Notes under the pieces: model-generated
What the model was told of the DNA's origin: nothing
Seen by the model: the letters and a program-made list of their open reading frames with translations, nothing else
The model's database searches: none
Translations under genes and position numbers: made by a program
Shown: in pieces, positions 15,538-22,917 of the stretch
How positions within the stretch are numbered: the stretch's first letter is position 1
Layout of the letters: each line of letters opens with the position of its first letter
Origin: Longimicrobium sp.
GTDB lineage: Bacteria; Gemmatimonadota; Gemmatimonadetes; Longimicrobiales; Longimicrobiaceae
Direction of reading: 5' to 3'
Length of the DNA stretch: 64,000 bases
Assembly: GCA_036389795.1 (NCBI GenBank)
Contig: DASVWD010000285.1
Coordinates: forward strand, 1 to 64,000

Positions 15538-16673
15538 GTGGCCACCGTCGCGAGCCAGCGCGCCACCCGCGCCCGCTCGCCGTCGGAGCCGATCCCGTCC
15601 ATGGCGCGCTCGAACGCCGCGCGGACGCCCTCGCTGCGCAGGCTGCGCTGGGGGACCGAGACCAGCACGCGCGCCCGCTCGCCGTCGGAGGAGATCTCCT
15701 CGCTCGCGCGGATCGCCGCCGCCACCACGTCGTCGCGCGCGCCCTCGCGCCGGAGCACCGTCACCAGCACCCGCGCCAGCTCGCCGTCGGAGCTGATCCC
15801 GCCCGCCGCGCGGAAGAACGCCTGCCGCACCCGCGCGTCGGCCAGCGGGTTGTCGCGCGCCACGCGCGCCAGGACGTACGCCCGCTCGCCGTCGGAGCGG
15901 ATGGTGGCCGCCACGCCGAGCAGCGCCGCCAGCTCCGCGGGGCCCGGCGAGGCGCGCTCCAGCACCTGCGCCAGCACGTAGCGCTTCTCGCCGTCGGAGC
16001 CGATGGTCCCCGCCGCGTCCAGCAGCGCCGCCACCTCCGCGGGGCCGAGCCGGGTGCGCTCCAGCGCCTGCGCCAGCGTGTAGCGCTTCTCGCCGTCGGA
16101 GTCGATCTCGCGGGCCAGGTGGCGGAACACCCGCACCGTCTCGTCGTCGCGCAGCGCCGGCGAGGAGCGCAGCAGCGTCACGTAGTAGTGCCGCTTCCCG
16201 CCGTCGCCCTCGATCTGTTCGATCTCGCGCAGCACCCCGTCCACCCCCTGCCGGGCGCGGATGCGGGCCACGCGCCGCTCGGCGCCCACCCCGCTGCTGC
16301 GCACGGCCTGCAGGATCATCCGCTCGATCCAGGCGCGGTCGTCGGCGTCGGGCGCGCGCTGCACGCCGTCCTCGAAGTAGAGCCGTCGCACGCCGCCGCG
16401 CTCGTCCGGGCGGAACTCCACGCGGCGCTCGGGGCGGCCGCGGACCGCCTCCTCGATCGTGAGCCGCCCGTCCGACGAGATCCGCGCCACGTCACGGTCG
16501 TCGTCGGTGAAGTCCACCTCGCCGCGGGCCAGGATCTCCAGCCGCGTCCCGTGGTCGGTGTCCACGCTGCGCCAGGTGCTGGTCGTCTGCGCCGGCGCCG
16601 CGCGGCACCCCGCCAGCAGCGCCACCCCCGCCGCCGCGACGGCCCCCGCGACCCTTCTCCACCGCTCGGACAT
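15534..16673 (-). CDS. SDGE-repeat lipoprotein A
   Basis: A 379-residue lipoprotein (signal peptide with lipobox ALLAGC, Cys23). Residues ~32-110 form a beta-rich domain with the signature DVARISSDGRLTIEE, then RRVEFRPDERGGVRRLYFED. From ~145 to the end run about seven helical repeats of 34-36 residues, each opening (I)xSDGE(K/R) and continuing xxVLxxxL, for example IGSDGEKRYVLAQVL. They look HEAT-like. GGGAGGAG precedes the ATG at 16673. An 18-bp palindrome lies 33-50 bp upstream. It is a tandem paralogue of 16848-17978, and both modules recur in the M56 protease at 18505-21231. Confidence 0.8.
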   Translation of the reverse strand: MSERWRRVAGAVAAAGVALLAGCRAAPAQTTSTWRSVDTDHGTRLEILARGEVDFTDDDRDVARISSDGRLTIEEAVRGRPERRVEFRPDERGGVRRLYFEDGVQRAPDADDRAWIERMILQAVRSSGVGAERRVARIRARQGVDGVLREIEQIEGDGGKRHYYVTLLRSSPALRDDETVRVFRHLAREIDSDGEKRYTLAQALERTRLGPAEVAALLDAAGTIGSDGEKRYVLAQVLERASPGPAELAALLGVAATIRSDGERAYVLARVARDNPLADARVRQAFFRAAGGISSDGELARVLVTVLRREGARDDVVAAAIRASEEISSDGERARVLVSVPQRSLRSEGVRAAFERAMDGIGSDGERARVARWLATVAT

Positions 16674-16705
16674 CTGGCTCCTCCCTGGCTCGAATGGTTT
16701 CTCAA

Positions 16706-16723
16706 GTGCTGATATTTCAGCAC
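16706..16723. promoter_or_regulatory. Palindromic operator upstream of lipoprotein A
   Basis: GTGCTGATATTTCAGCAC is symmetric in the outer seven bases of each side. It matches the perfect palindrome before blaI (TGCTGAATATTCAGCA, 21690-21705) and a variant before lipoprotein B (18011-18027). It sits 33 bp from the start codon. A BlaI-type repressor site is inferred. Confidence 0.65.
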
Positions 16724-16759
16724 ATCCGCGTACGCGAACGGGCGATTCCAATCCCACGC

Positions 16760-16798
16760 CCCTAACGCACTAACGCACTAACACACTAACGCACTGGC
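16760..16798. repeat. CTAACGCA short tandem repeat
   Basis: About four to five copies of an ACTAACRCACTA-type unit lie in the gap between the two lipoprotein genes. It is one of several short-unit intergenic arrays in the window. Confidence 0.5.
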
Positions 16799-16847
16799 GG
16801 TTCGGGCGTGTCCTCCGCTGCACTCCGCGCCGGGGCTGCGCGCGCGC

Positions 16848-17978
16848 TCACGTCGCCGCCCGCGCGAACCAGCGGGCCACCCGCGCCCGCTCGCCACCGG
16901 AGCCGATGCCGTCCATCGCGCGCTCGAACGCGTCTCGGACGGCCTCGCTGCGCAGGCTGCGCTCGGGGACCGAGACCAGCACGCGCGCCCGCTCGCCGTC
17001 GGAGGAGATGTGCTCGCTCGCGCGCACCGCCGCCGCCACCGCGTCGTCGCGGGCGCCGTCGCGCCGCAGCACCGTCAACAGCAGGCGCGCCAGCTCGCTG
17101 TCGGACGAGATGCCCTCCGCCTGGTGGAAGAACGCCCGCCGCACGCGCGCGTCGGCCAGCGGGTCGGCGCGCGCCACGCGCACCAGGACGTACGTCCGCT
17201 CGCCGTCGGAGCTGATGCCCGCCGCCACGTCGAGCAGCGCCGCCAGCTCCGCGGGGCCCGGGCCGAGCTCCAGGGCCCGCGCCAGCACGTAGCGCTTCTC
17301 GCTGTCGGAGCGGATGGTGGCCGCCGCCTCGAGCAGCGCCGCCATCTCCGCGGGGCCGAGCGAGGCGCGCTCCAGCGCCCGCGCCAGCACGTAGCGCTTC
17401 TCGCTGTCGGAGTCGATCACGCGGCCGGCGTGGCGGAGGATGCGCGCGGTCTCGTCGGCGCGCAGGCCGGGAGAGCGGAGCAGGGCGGCGTAGTACTGCC
17501 GCTTCCCGCCGTCGCCCTCGAGCTGGTCGATCTCGCGCAGCACCCCGTCCACCCCGTTGCGGGCGCGCAGGCGGGCCACGCGGTGCTCGGAGCCGAGCCC
17601 GCTTCTGCGCACCACCCCGAGGACCATCTGCTCGATCCAGGCGCGGTCGTCGGCGTCGGGCGTGCGCTGCACGCCGTCCTCGTAGTAGAGGCGCTGCACG
17701 CCGCCGCGCGCGTCGGGGCGGAACTCCACGCGGCGGTCGGGGCGTCCCGCGACCGCCTCCTCGATCGAGATCCGCCCGTCGGACGAGAGCCGCGCCACGT
17801 CGCGGTCGTCTTCGGTGAAGTCCACCTCGCCGCGCACCTCGATGTCCACCCGCCTGCCGTGGTCGGTGTGGCTGCTGCGCCAGGTGCCGGACTGCGCGGC
17901 CGCCCCGCCGCAGCCGACCAGCAGCGCGGCCCCCGCGAACGCGACGGCTCCCGCGATCGTTCTCCACCGCTCGGACAT
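16848..17978 (-). CDS. SDGE-repeat lipoprotein B
   Basis: A 376-residue lipoprotein, a tandem duplicate of its downstream neighbour. It has a signal peptide with lipobox ALLVGC, the same beta domain (DVARLSSDGRISIEE, then GGVQRLYYEDG) at ~30-110 and about seven SD(G/S)E-type repeats, for example IDSDSEKRYVLARALER and ISSDGERTYVLVRVA. An identical MSERWR start and GGGAGGAG site show the upstream region was copied too. An operator-like palindrome stands 33 bp upstream at the same distance as in its paralogue. It is probably an envelope protein acting with the M56 protease; its partner is unknown. Confidence 0.8.
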   Translation of the reverse strand: MSERWRTIAGAVAFAGAALLVGCGGAAAQSGTWRSSHTDHGRRVDIEVRGEVDFTEDDRDVARLSSDGRISIEEAVAGRPDRRVEFRPDARGGVQRLYYEDGVQRTPDADDRAWIEQMVLGVVRRSGLGSEHRVARLRARNGVDGVLREIDQLEGDGGKRQYYAALLRSPGLRADETARILRHAGRVIDSDSEKRYVLARALERASLGPAEMAALLEAAATIRSDSEKRYVLARALELGPGPAELAALLDVAAGISSDGERTYVLVRVARADPLADARVRRAFFHQAEGISSDSELARLLLTVLRRDGARDDAVAAAVRASEHISSDGERARVLVSVPERSLRSEAVRDAFERAMDGIGSGGERARVARWFARAAT

Positions 17979-18010
17979 CTGGCTCCTCCCTGGTTCGGAT
18001 GGTCTTCTCA

Positions 18011-18027
18011 GTGCCGGTATTCAGCAC
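18011..18027. promoter_or_regulatory. Palindromic operator upstream of lipoprotein B
   Basis: GTGCCGGTATTCAGCAC shares the GTGC...TATTCAGCAC frame of the sites at 16706-16723 and 21690-21705. It lies at the same 33-bp distance from its start codon as the site of lipoprotein A. Confidence 0.55.
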
Positions 18028-18088
18028 TTCCGGGCCGACCGGTCGATTCCGTCCTCTTCACGCACTTCGCACTTCGCACTGCGCACCG

Positions 18089-18240
18089 CGGTTTGGGCGT
18101 GTCCCTCCGCTGCGCTCCGGGCCGGGCTGCGCGCGCGGTAAGGCAGCAAACAACGCTGCCTAACCGCGCCGGGCCCCCTCCGCGCCAAACCCCCGGCGCT
18201 CCGGGGTCCCGGCCCTCCGGGCGCGCATCCCTCACGCAGG
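18089..18240. repeat. 150-bp structured dispersed repeat, copy A
   Basis: The unit begins GGCGTGTCCCTCCGCTGCGC, contains a long stem (18133-18147 with 18155-18169), a second GC hairpin (CCCCGGCGCTCCGGGG), and ends GGGCGCGCATCCCTCACGC. Copies B (29883-30035) and C (46243-46395) conserve the flanks and change stem bases in a complementary manner. All three lie between genes and follow a run of CACTTCGCACT words. Confidence 0.75.
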
Positions 18241-18368
18241 ATCTGGTCACGATCGTCCGCGATGCGCGCCGAACCCGTCCCCGCGCTGAGCGAGCCCGCG
18301 CAGGCGGGCTTTGCGCAGTTGTTGCCGCGGATTCATCCGCCACCCCCACGCCGGTCCCCGTCATGTCC

Positions 18369-18394
18369 ACCCTCTCCCGAAGTTGGGAGAGGGT
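18369..18394. repeat. ACCCTCTCCC-GAAGTT-GGGAGAGGGT hairpin, copy A
   Basis: A perfect 10-bp stem with a GAAGTT loop, followed by TTGCCGCTCCAGGGCGGCGGGTGAGGG. The same composite follows repeat copy B at 30112-30180, and a shorter relative lies at 900-925. This is a REP-like intergenic sequence. Confidence 0.65.
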
Positions 18395-18504
18395 TGCCGC
18401 TCCAGGGCGGCGGGTGAGGGCCCCCGCGCCGACTCCGTCCACCTGCGGAAAAATCAGCACTTCACCGCCGGGAAAGGGACGGGCGGACCCGTCCCCGTTC
18501 CGCA

Positions 18505-21231
18505 TCAGCCGTCGGTGAGCTCGCGGATGATGGCGATCATCCAGTTCTCGCCCTCGGTGTTGAACGGCCGCGCCTCGCCGTCGACGCGGTAGCTGTGGCG
18601 CAGCCCGCCGTCCGCATCGGGGGTGATCTCCAGCCGCCTGCTCCGGCCGCGGGCCCTCTCCTCCACCACCAGGCGGCCGCCGCGGCGGATCCGCGTGATG
18701 TCCCAGCGCTGGCGCCCGAACTCCACGTTCTTCGCGAAGATGCGCGCCACGCGGCCGTCGTGCTCGGTCACTTCCACCTCCGCGTTCCAGAGGTGCTCCT
18801 CGACCGTGCCGTCCACCTGCACCGAGCGCGCGCCGCTCCCGGGCGACGCCGCGGCCTGGCGATCGCCCAGCAGCTCGGCCAGGACGCTGGCGCGCTCGGA
18901 GTCGGACGAGATCGCGTTCGCGGCCCGCAGGTACGCCTCGCGCACGCGGGGGCTCAGCACCCGGCGGGCGGCGATGGTGCGCATCACGAGGCCCTGCTCG
19001 CTGGACGAGTTCATGTGCGGCACCCCCTCCAGCACCGCCGCCAGCACGTTGTCGCCCGCCACCGGCAGGACCAGGGCGCTCCGGTAGATCTCGCGCTGCT
19101 CCGACGCCGAGGGCACGTGCCGCGCCGCGTCCACCACGGCCAGCACCACCGCCTCCGTCAGCCCCGGCCGGCGCAGGACCGTGGTGAACATCTCGCGCTG
19201 CTCCCCGGCCGAGGGGATCTCGCGCGCGGCGGCGACCACCGCCTGGATGACGTCGGGCCCGGCCTGGGGGCGCAGCACCACCGCCTTGAGCACCTCGCGC
19301 CGCTCTCCCGGCGACGAGATCTCGCGCGCGGCGGCCACCACCGCCGCGAGCACCCCGGGGGTGGCGGTGGCGCACTCGGCCACCGCCTTGAGCACCAGGC
19401 GGCGCTCGCCGTCGGAGGGCATCGCGCGCGCGGCCTGCACCACGTCGGGGAGGAGCGCGCCGGGGCAGCCGCCCATCACCGCCATCAGCACGTCGCGCCG
19501 CTCGCCCGGCGACGCCATCCCCGACACGGCGGCGAAGAAGGCGCGGCGCACCTCGCCGTCGGAGAGCAGCCGCGAGCGCGCGGCGGCCTTCAGCACCTCG
19601 CGCCGCTCGCCGTCGGAGTTGATGCCGCCGGCCACGCGCAGCAGGCTCACCATGTCGTCGCGGCCGACGTCGCCCTGGCGGAGCACGGCCATCAGCACGC
19701 TCGCCCGCTCCGACGCCGAGCTGATCCCGCCCGCCGCGCGGATCACCAGCTTGTACGTCCCCGTGTCGTCCTGCACCGCCTGGATCAGCGCCCGCGCGTC
19801 GGCGGAGGCCACGCTCTGCTCGCGCGCGACCGTCTCCACCTTCCGCTCGTCGAGCAGCGCCGACCCTGCCGCCGGGACCGCCGCGGACGCCTCCGGCTCC
19901 GCCGCTTCCGCCGTCGGGGCGGGGGGCTGGGTCATCCCCTCCAGCACGTCGCCGATGCGGTCGCCCAGGCGGGCCAGCAGCCCGGGCTTTTCCGGCTTCT
20001 CCGTCTCCCCGGGCCGCTCCGCCGCCGCGGCCGTCCGCGCCGCCTGCGCCGGGGGCACCACGCGGGCGACCACCGCGCCGGGGTCCGTGACGTCCGGGAG
20101 CCGCGGCTCGGCGGCGCGCAGGGCGGCGAGCGGCACCACGGCCACGGCGGCGACCACCAGCGCGGCCAGCCCCAGCCCGCGGCTCACCCCGCCGCGCGGC
20201 GTGGCCTGGTCCAGGATCGCCAGCAGGCGCCCCTCGAACTGGCTGCGGCGCGCCATGGCCAGCGCGGCGGCCGGCCCCTCGGACGAGCCCAGCGAGCGGA
20301 CGATGTCGAGAAGGTGGTCGGCGTAGCTCACCGGGCGGGTGCCCAGCGCCAGCACGGCGTCGTCGCACGCCCGCTCGCGCTCCTCGCGCATCCGGCGGGC
20401 GGCCACCCACACCAGCGGGTGGAACCAGAAGAAGGCGAGCGCCAGGTGCGCGATCCACTGCGTGAGCGGGTCCCAGCGGCGGATGTGCGCCAGCTCGTGC
20501 GCCAGCACCACCGTGCGCCGCTCGCGGTCCCACGACTCGGCTTCCTGGGGGAGGAGCACCACGGGGTGGAGCACGCCCCACGTCATCGGCACCGACGCGT
20601 GCGCCTCGCGCAGGAGGGTGACCATGCGCCCCACGCGCAGCCGCCGCGCCAGCGAGTCGGTGATGTGCACCCACCCCTCGTCGGTGATCTCGGTGGCCCG
20701 CCGCTCGATCCAGCGCACGCGCAGCAGCCCGTACGCCAGGCGCACCACCAGCAGCGCCCCGCCCGCCGCCCACAGCGCCAGGAGCGCCATCCGCCAGTCG
20801 AACGGCAGCGGCGGCCGCGTGCGGGCCGGGGCCGGCGCGGTGCTCGCGGGCGCGGACACCAGCGGAGCCGCCGGCGACGGGGACGGCACTTCGCGCGCGG
20901 CGACGGGGGCGCCGGCCGGCGCGGGCCCGGAAGCGGGCTGCGAGACGGGCGCCGCGGGGTGCGCGGGCGGAGCGGCCGCCGGCGCGGCGGGGAGGGGGCG
21001 GAGGAAGGCGGGGAGGGGAAGCGCCTTCCACGCGGGGAGGAGGCGGCCCAGGGCGGGGAGCGCCAGCACGGCGGCGAGCGCCACCACCCACACCAGGTGC
21101 CGCGACGCGGCCGGGCGCCGCCGCATGAGCCGCGTGGCGGCCAGCGCGCCCAGCAGGACCACGGTGGCCTTGAGCCCGGCGTCCAGCAGCAGCGCCACGC
21201 CGGCCGCGAAGTCGAGATCGGTCCCGCTCAT
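18505..21231 (-). CDS. BlaR1-like M56 metalloprotease with SDGE repeats
   Basis: A 908-residue integral membrane protein. Hydrophobic helices lie at ~10-33, 45-65, 147-168 and ~255-280. The zinc protease site is HELAH (245-249), with Glu286 in ERERACDDAVL as the probable third ligand. In BlaR1/MecR1 this cytoplasmic protease inactivates BlaI after an outer sensor binds beta-lactam. Here the C-terminal part has no penicillin-binding domain: after a further membrane helix near residue 350 come about nine ~34-residue repeats (INSDGERREVLKAA, MPSDGERRLVLKAV, ISSPGERREVLKAV) and a beta domain (~815-908). Both modules are shared with the two downstream lipoproteins. The ATG overlaps the blaI stop by 4 bp. 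Confidence 0.85.
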   Translation of the reverse strand: MSGTDLDFAAGVALLLDAGLKATVVLLGALAATRLMRRRPAASRHLVWVVALAAVLALPALGRLLPAWKALPLPAFLRPLPAAPAAAPPAHPAAPVSQPASGPAPAGAPVAAREVPSPSPAAPLVSAPASTAPAPARTRPPLPFDWRMALLALWAAGGALLVVRLAYGLLRVRWIERRATEITDEGWVHITDSLARRLRVGRMVTLLREAHASVPMTWGVLHPVVLLPQEAESWDRERRTVVLAHELAHIRRWDPLTQWIAHLALAFFWFHPLVWVAARRMREERERACDDAVLALGTRPVSYADHLLDIVRSLGSSEGPAAALAMARRSQFEGRLLAILDQATPRGGVSRGLGLAALVVAAVAVVPLAALRAAEPRLPDVTDPGAVVARVVPPAQAARTAAAAERPGETEKPEKPGLLARLGDRIGDVLEGMTQPPAPTAEAAEPEASAAVPAAGSALLDERKVETVAREQSVASADARALIQAVQDDTGTYKLVIRAAGGISSASERASVLMAVLRQGDVGRDDMVSLLRVAGGINSDGERREVLKAAARSRLLSDGEVRRAFFAAVSGMASPGERRDVLMAVMGGCPGALLPDVVQAARAMPSDGERRLVLKAVAECATATPGVLAAVVAAAREISSPGERREVLKAVVLRPQAGPDVIQAVVAAAREIPSAGEQREMFTTVLRRPGLTEAVVLAVVDAARHVPSASEQREIYRSALVLPVAGDNVLAAVLEGVPHMNSSSEQGLVMRTIAARRVLSPRVREAYLRAANAISSDSERASVLAELLGDRQAAASPGSGARSVQVDGTVEEHLWNAEVEVTEHDGRVARIFAKNVEFGRQRWDITRIRRGGRLVVEERARGRSRRLEITPDADGGLRHSYRVDGEARPFNTEGENWMIAIIRELTDG

Positions 21232-21614
21232 CCTCCCGTCTCCTCGCGCCGCGCGGCGTCGATCAGCTTCGCCAGCCGCTCCAGCTCGGCGCCGGAGGGC
21301 TTCTGCTCTTCCAGCAGCGCGTTGATCACCTGCTCGGTGCTGCCGCCGAAGAAGGTGCGCACCAGGTCGCGCAGCGCCGTGCTGCGGGCGCGGACGCGCG
21401 GCGTGGTAGGCACGTAGACGTAGCGCTTGCCGTCCATCTCGTGGCGCAGGTGCCCCTTCTCCTCCAGCAGGCGCAGCGCCGCCCGCACCGCCGAGTAGGT
21501 GGGGGGATCCGGGAGGTCGTCGAGCACCTCGGCCGCAGTGGCCTTCCCGCGGCGGTAGACGATCTCCATGATCTGGCGCTCGCGGCGGCTCCCTGCGAGG
21601 ACGGCTTCGCTCAT
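21228..21614 (-). CDS. BlaI/MecI-family transcriptional repressor
   Basis: A 128-residue winged-helix repressor. The DNA-binding part (~8-75) is classic: RERQIMEIVYRRGKATAAEV, TYSAVRAALRLLEEKGHL, then the wing DGKRYVYVPT. The C-terminal ~45 residues are the dimerisation helices. It is known for this family that repression is relieved when a partner M56 protease causes its cleavage. That protease gene overlaps the blaI stop by 4 bp here. Two adjacent palindromes upstream (21671-21705) suggest autoregulation. The same palindrome precedes two lipoprotein genes, so its regulon probably extends to them. Confidence 0.88.
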   Translation of the reverse strand: MSEAVLAGSRRERQIMEIVYRRGKATAAEVLDDLPDPPTYSAVRAALRLLEEKGHLRHEMDGKRYVYVPTTPRVRARSTALRDLVRTFFGGSTEQVINALLEEQKPSGAELERLAKLIDAARREETGG

Positions 21615-21670
21615 GACGGTGCGACGGTGCGGAGTGAAGGTGCGAGAGCCGGTCTCCCGCGGCGGGGCAA

Positions 21671-21705
21671 GTGCGGAAAATTCCGCACATGCTGAATATT
21701 CAGCA
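21671..21705. promoter_or_regulatory. Double palindrome before blaI
   Basis: GTGCGGAA-AA-TTCCGCAC (21671-21688) is followed directly by the perfect 16-bp palindrome TGCTGAATATTCAGCA (21690-21705). The second matches sites before both SDGE-repeat lipoproteins. The two lie 76-111 bp from the blaI start codon and probably overlap its promoter. Confidence 0.65.
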
Positions 21706-21782
21706 GATGAGGGCGGACGTCAAGAGTTTCGGTTCGGAATGGGGATCGGTTCCCCAGGGCAGGGAGCCGAGACGGGCGGCTG

Positions 21783-21835
21783 AAGCCGCAGCAACAACCG
21801 CGGAAAGCCTCACAAACCCCGTGAGGCTTCAACTG
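21783..21835. repeat. Dispersed AAGCCT...AGGCTT hairpin repeat, copy 2
   Basis: The stem is AAGCCTCAC (21805-21813) with GTGAGGCTT (21821-21829), preceded by GAAGCCGCAGCAACAACCGCGGA. Relative to copy 1 the C-G pair became A-T, keeping the pairing. The repeat supplies the last codons of the hydrolase gene ending at 21810. Confidence 0.65.
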
Positions 21836-22730
21836 CGACGGCGCCGGAACGGACAGTTGTGTCGGGCTCACGCGCACTCACGCACTCACGCACTGCCGTT
21901 TCGGCGTCGAGGAAGCCGGCCACCGCCGCGGCGTACTCGTCGGGCATCGCCAGCGAGGTGGCGTGGCCGGCGCCGTGGAAGGTGCTCACCACGGCGGACG
22001 GGTACAGCGCCCGCAGCCTCGCCCGGTCGCGCGCGCGCAGGATGGGATCGTCGGCGGACTCGAGGATCAACACGCGGCCCTCGCGCCTCTCCAGGTCGCC
22101 CGGCGCGAGGCGGAACGCGGCCAGGCTCTCCAGCATCCAGTCGTTGTAGCGCGCCAGGGCGGCGCGCGAGACCTGCCGGCGGACGCCGTCGCGCAGCCAG
22201 GCGTCCCAGGACGCGGCCTCCGCGGGGCCGGCGCGGCGCACGGGCCGGAGCACCTGGCGCAGGCGCATGCGCAGCAGCGCGTAGAAGACGCGGTCGGGGA
22301 TCAGCGCCCACAGCCGCGAGCCCAGCCGGATGCGCCGCGCGTCGCCGGGCCGCAGCGCGAAGGTGTGCGAGAGCGCCAGGTGCCGCACGCGCTCCGGGTG
22401 CCGCCGCGCCAGGCACTGCGCCACCCAGCCGCCCAGCGATCCGCCCAGCACGTCCACGCGCTCCAGCCCCAGCCGGTCCAGCAGCGCGGCGATCCCGTCG
22501 CACAGCGCCGTCATCGCCGGAACGGCGGGGTACGCGAGCGCGATCACCCGCCGCCCCTCGGCCAGCCGGCGGAGCGCGGCGCCCGCCGCGTCCACCATCC
22601 CGAGCGCGCCCGGCAGCACAAGCAGCGGCGGACCCGGCCCGTCCCCGCTGTCGGAGAACGTCCACTCGACGCCGTCGATCGTCAGGCGGGAGAGCGAGGA
22701 GCGCGGATCGGCTCCAGCGGTGGTCTGCAT
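21810..22730 (-). CDS. Alpha/beta hydrolase
   Basis: A 306-residue protein of the alpha/beta-hydrolase fold. The nucleophile elbow is GGSLGG (Ser in DVLGGSLGGWVAQ), the acid Asp lies in LILESADDPIL and the catalytic His in GAGHATSLAMPDEY. No signal peptide. Substrate unknown; esterase or C-C hydrolase-like. ATG 22730 is chosen; a GTG at 22763 would place the start inside the upstream palindrome. The last ~25 residues (from CVSAREP) come from an intergenic microsatellite and a dispersed repeat, so the original stop was probably further upstream. The gene is divergent from a secreted-protein gene across a palindromic site. Confidence 0.8.
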   Translation of the reverse strand: MQTTAGADPRSSLSRLTIDGVEWTFSDSGDGPGPPLLVLPGALGMVDAAGAALRRLAEGRRVIALAYPAVPAMTALCDGIAALLDRLGLERVDVLGGSLGGWVAQCLARRHPERVRHLALSHTFALRPGDARRIRLGSRLWALIPDRVFYALLRMRLRQVLRPVRRAGPAEAASWDAWLRDGVRRQVSRAALARYNDWMLESLAAFRLAPGDLERREGRVLILESADDPILRARDRARLRALYPSAVVSTFHGAGHATSLAMPDEYAAAVAGFLDAETAVRECVSAREPDTTVRSGAVAVEASRGL

Positions 22731-22766
22731 GGTCGTTTCTTGTATGAAGTGGAACGTAAGCACTAT

Positions 22767-22782
22767 TTTAAACTAGTTTAAA
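22767..22782. promoter_or_regulatory. Perfect 16-bp palindrome TTTAAACTAGTTTAAA
   Basis: An AT-rich perfect palindrome between two divergent genes (hydrolase start 22730, secreted protein start 22918), striking in this GC-rich DNA. It is a likely operator of a TetR- or MarR-type regulator, none of which is encoded next to it. Confidence 0.5.
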
Positions 22783-22917
22783 CTTGAATTGAGCGCAATC
22801 AAAATCTCTCCCTCTCCTCTGCGGACACGCTCCACTCTTGCGTGTCGTTCGAACCGTGATCTATGTAGACAGCCCTTCGAGCATTATCCCTCCTCATCAT
22901 CTGCAAGGAGAATGGTC

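Noticed and set aside
13924-15981. Long forward frame opposite the DUF5916 gene
   Set aside because: Composition of an antisense shadow; the reverse strand has a signal peptide, CBM9 motifs and an outer-membrane-type end.
16316-16723. Alternative frame over the lipoprotein A start
   Set aside because: Arg/Ser/Trp-rich shadow; the correct frame has a lipobox and repeats shared with its paralogue.
18595-21417. Long forward frame (about 940 codons) opposite the M56 and BlaI genes
   Set aside because: High His/Arg/Gln content and no domain. It mirrors the codon bias of the genes on the other strand.
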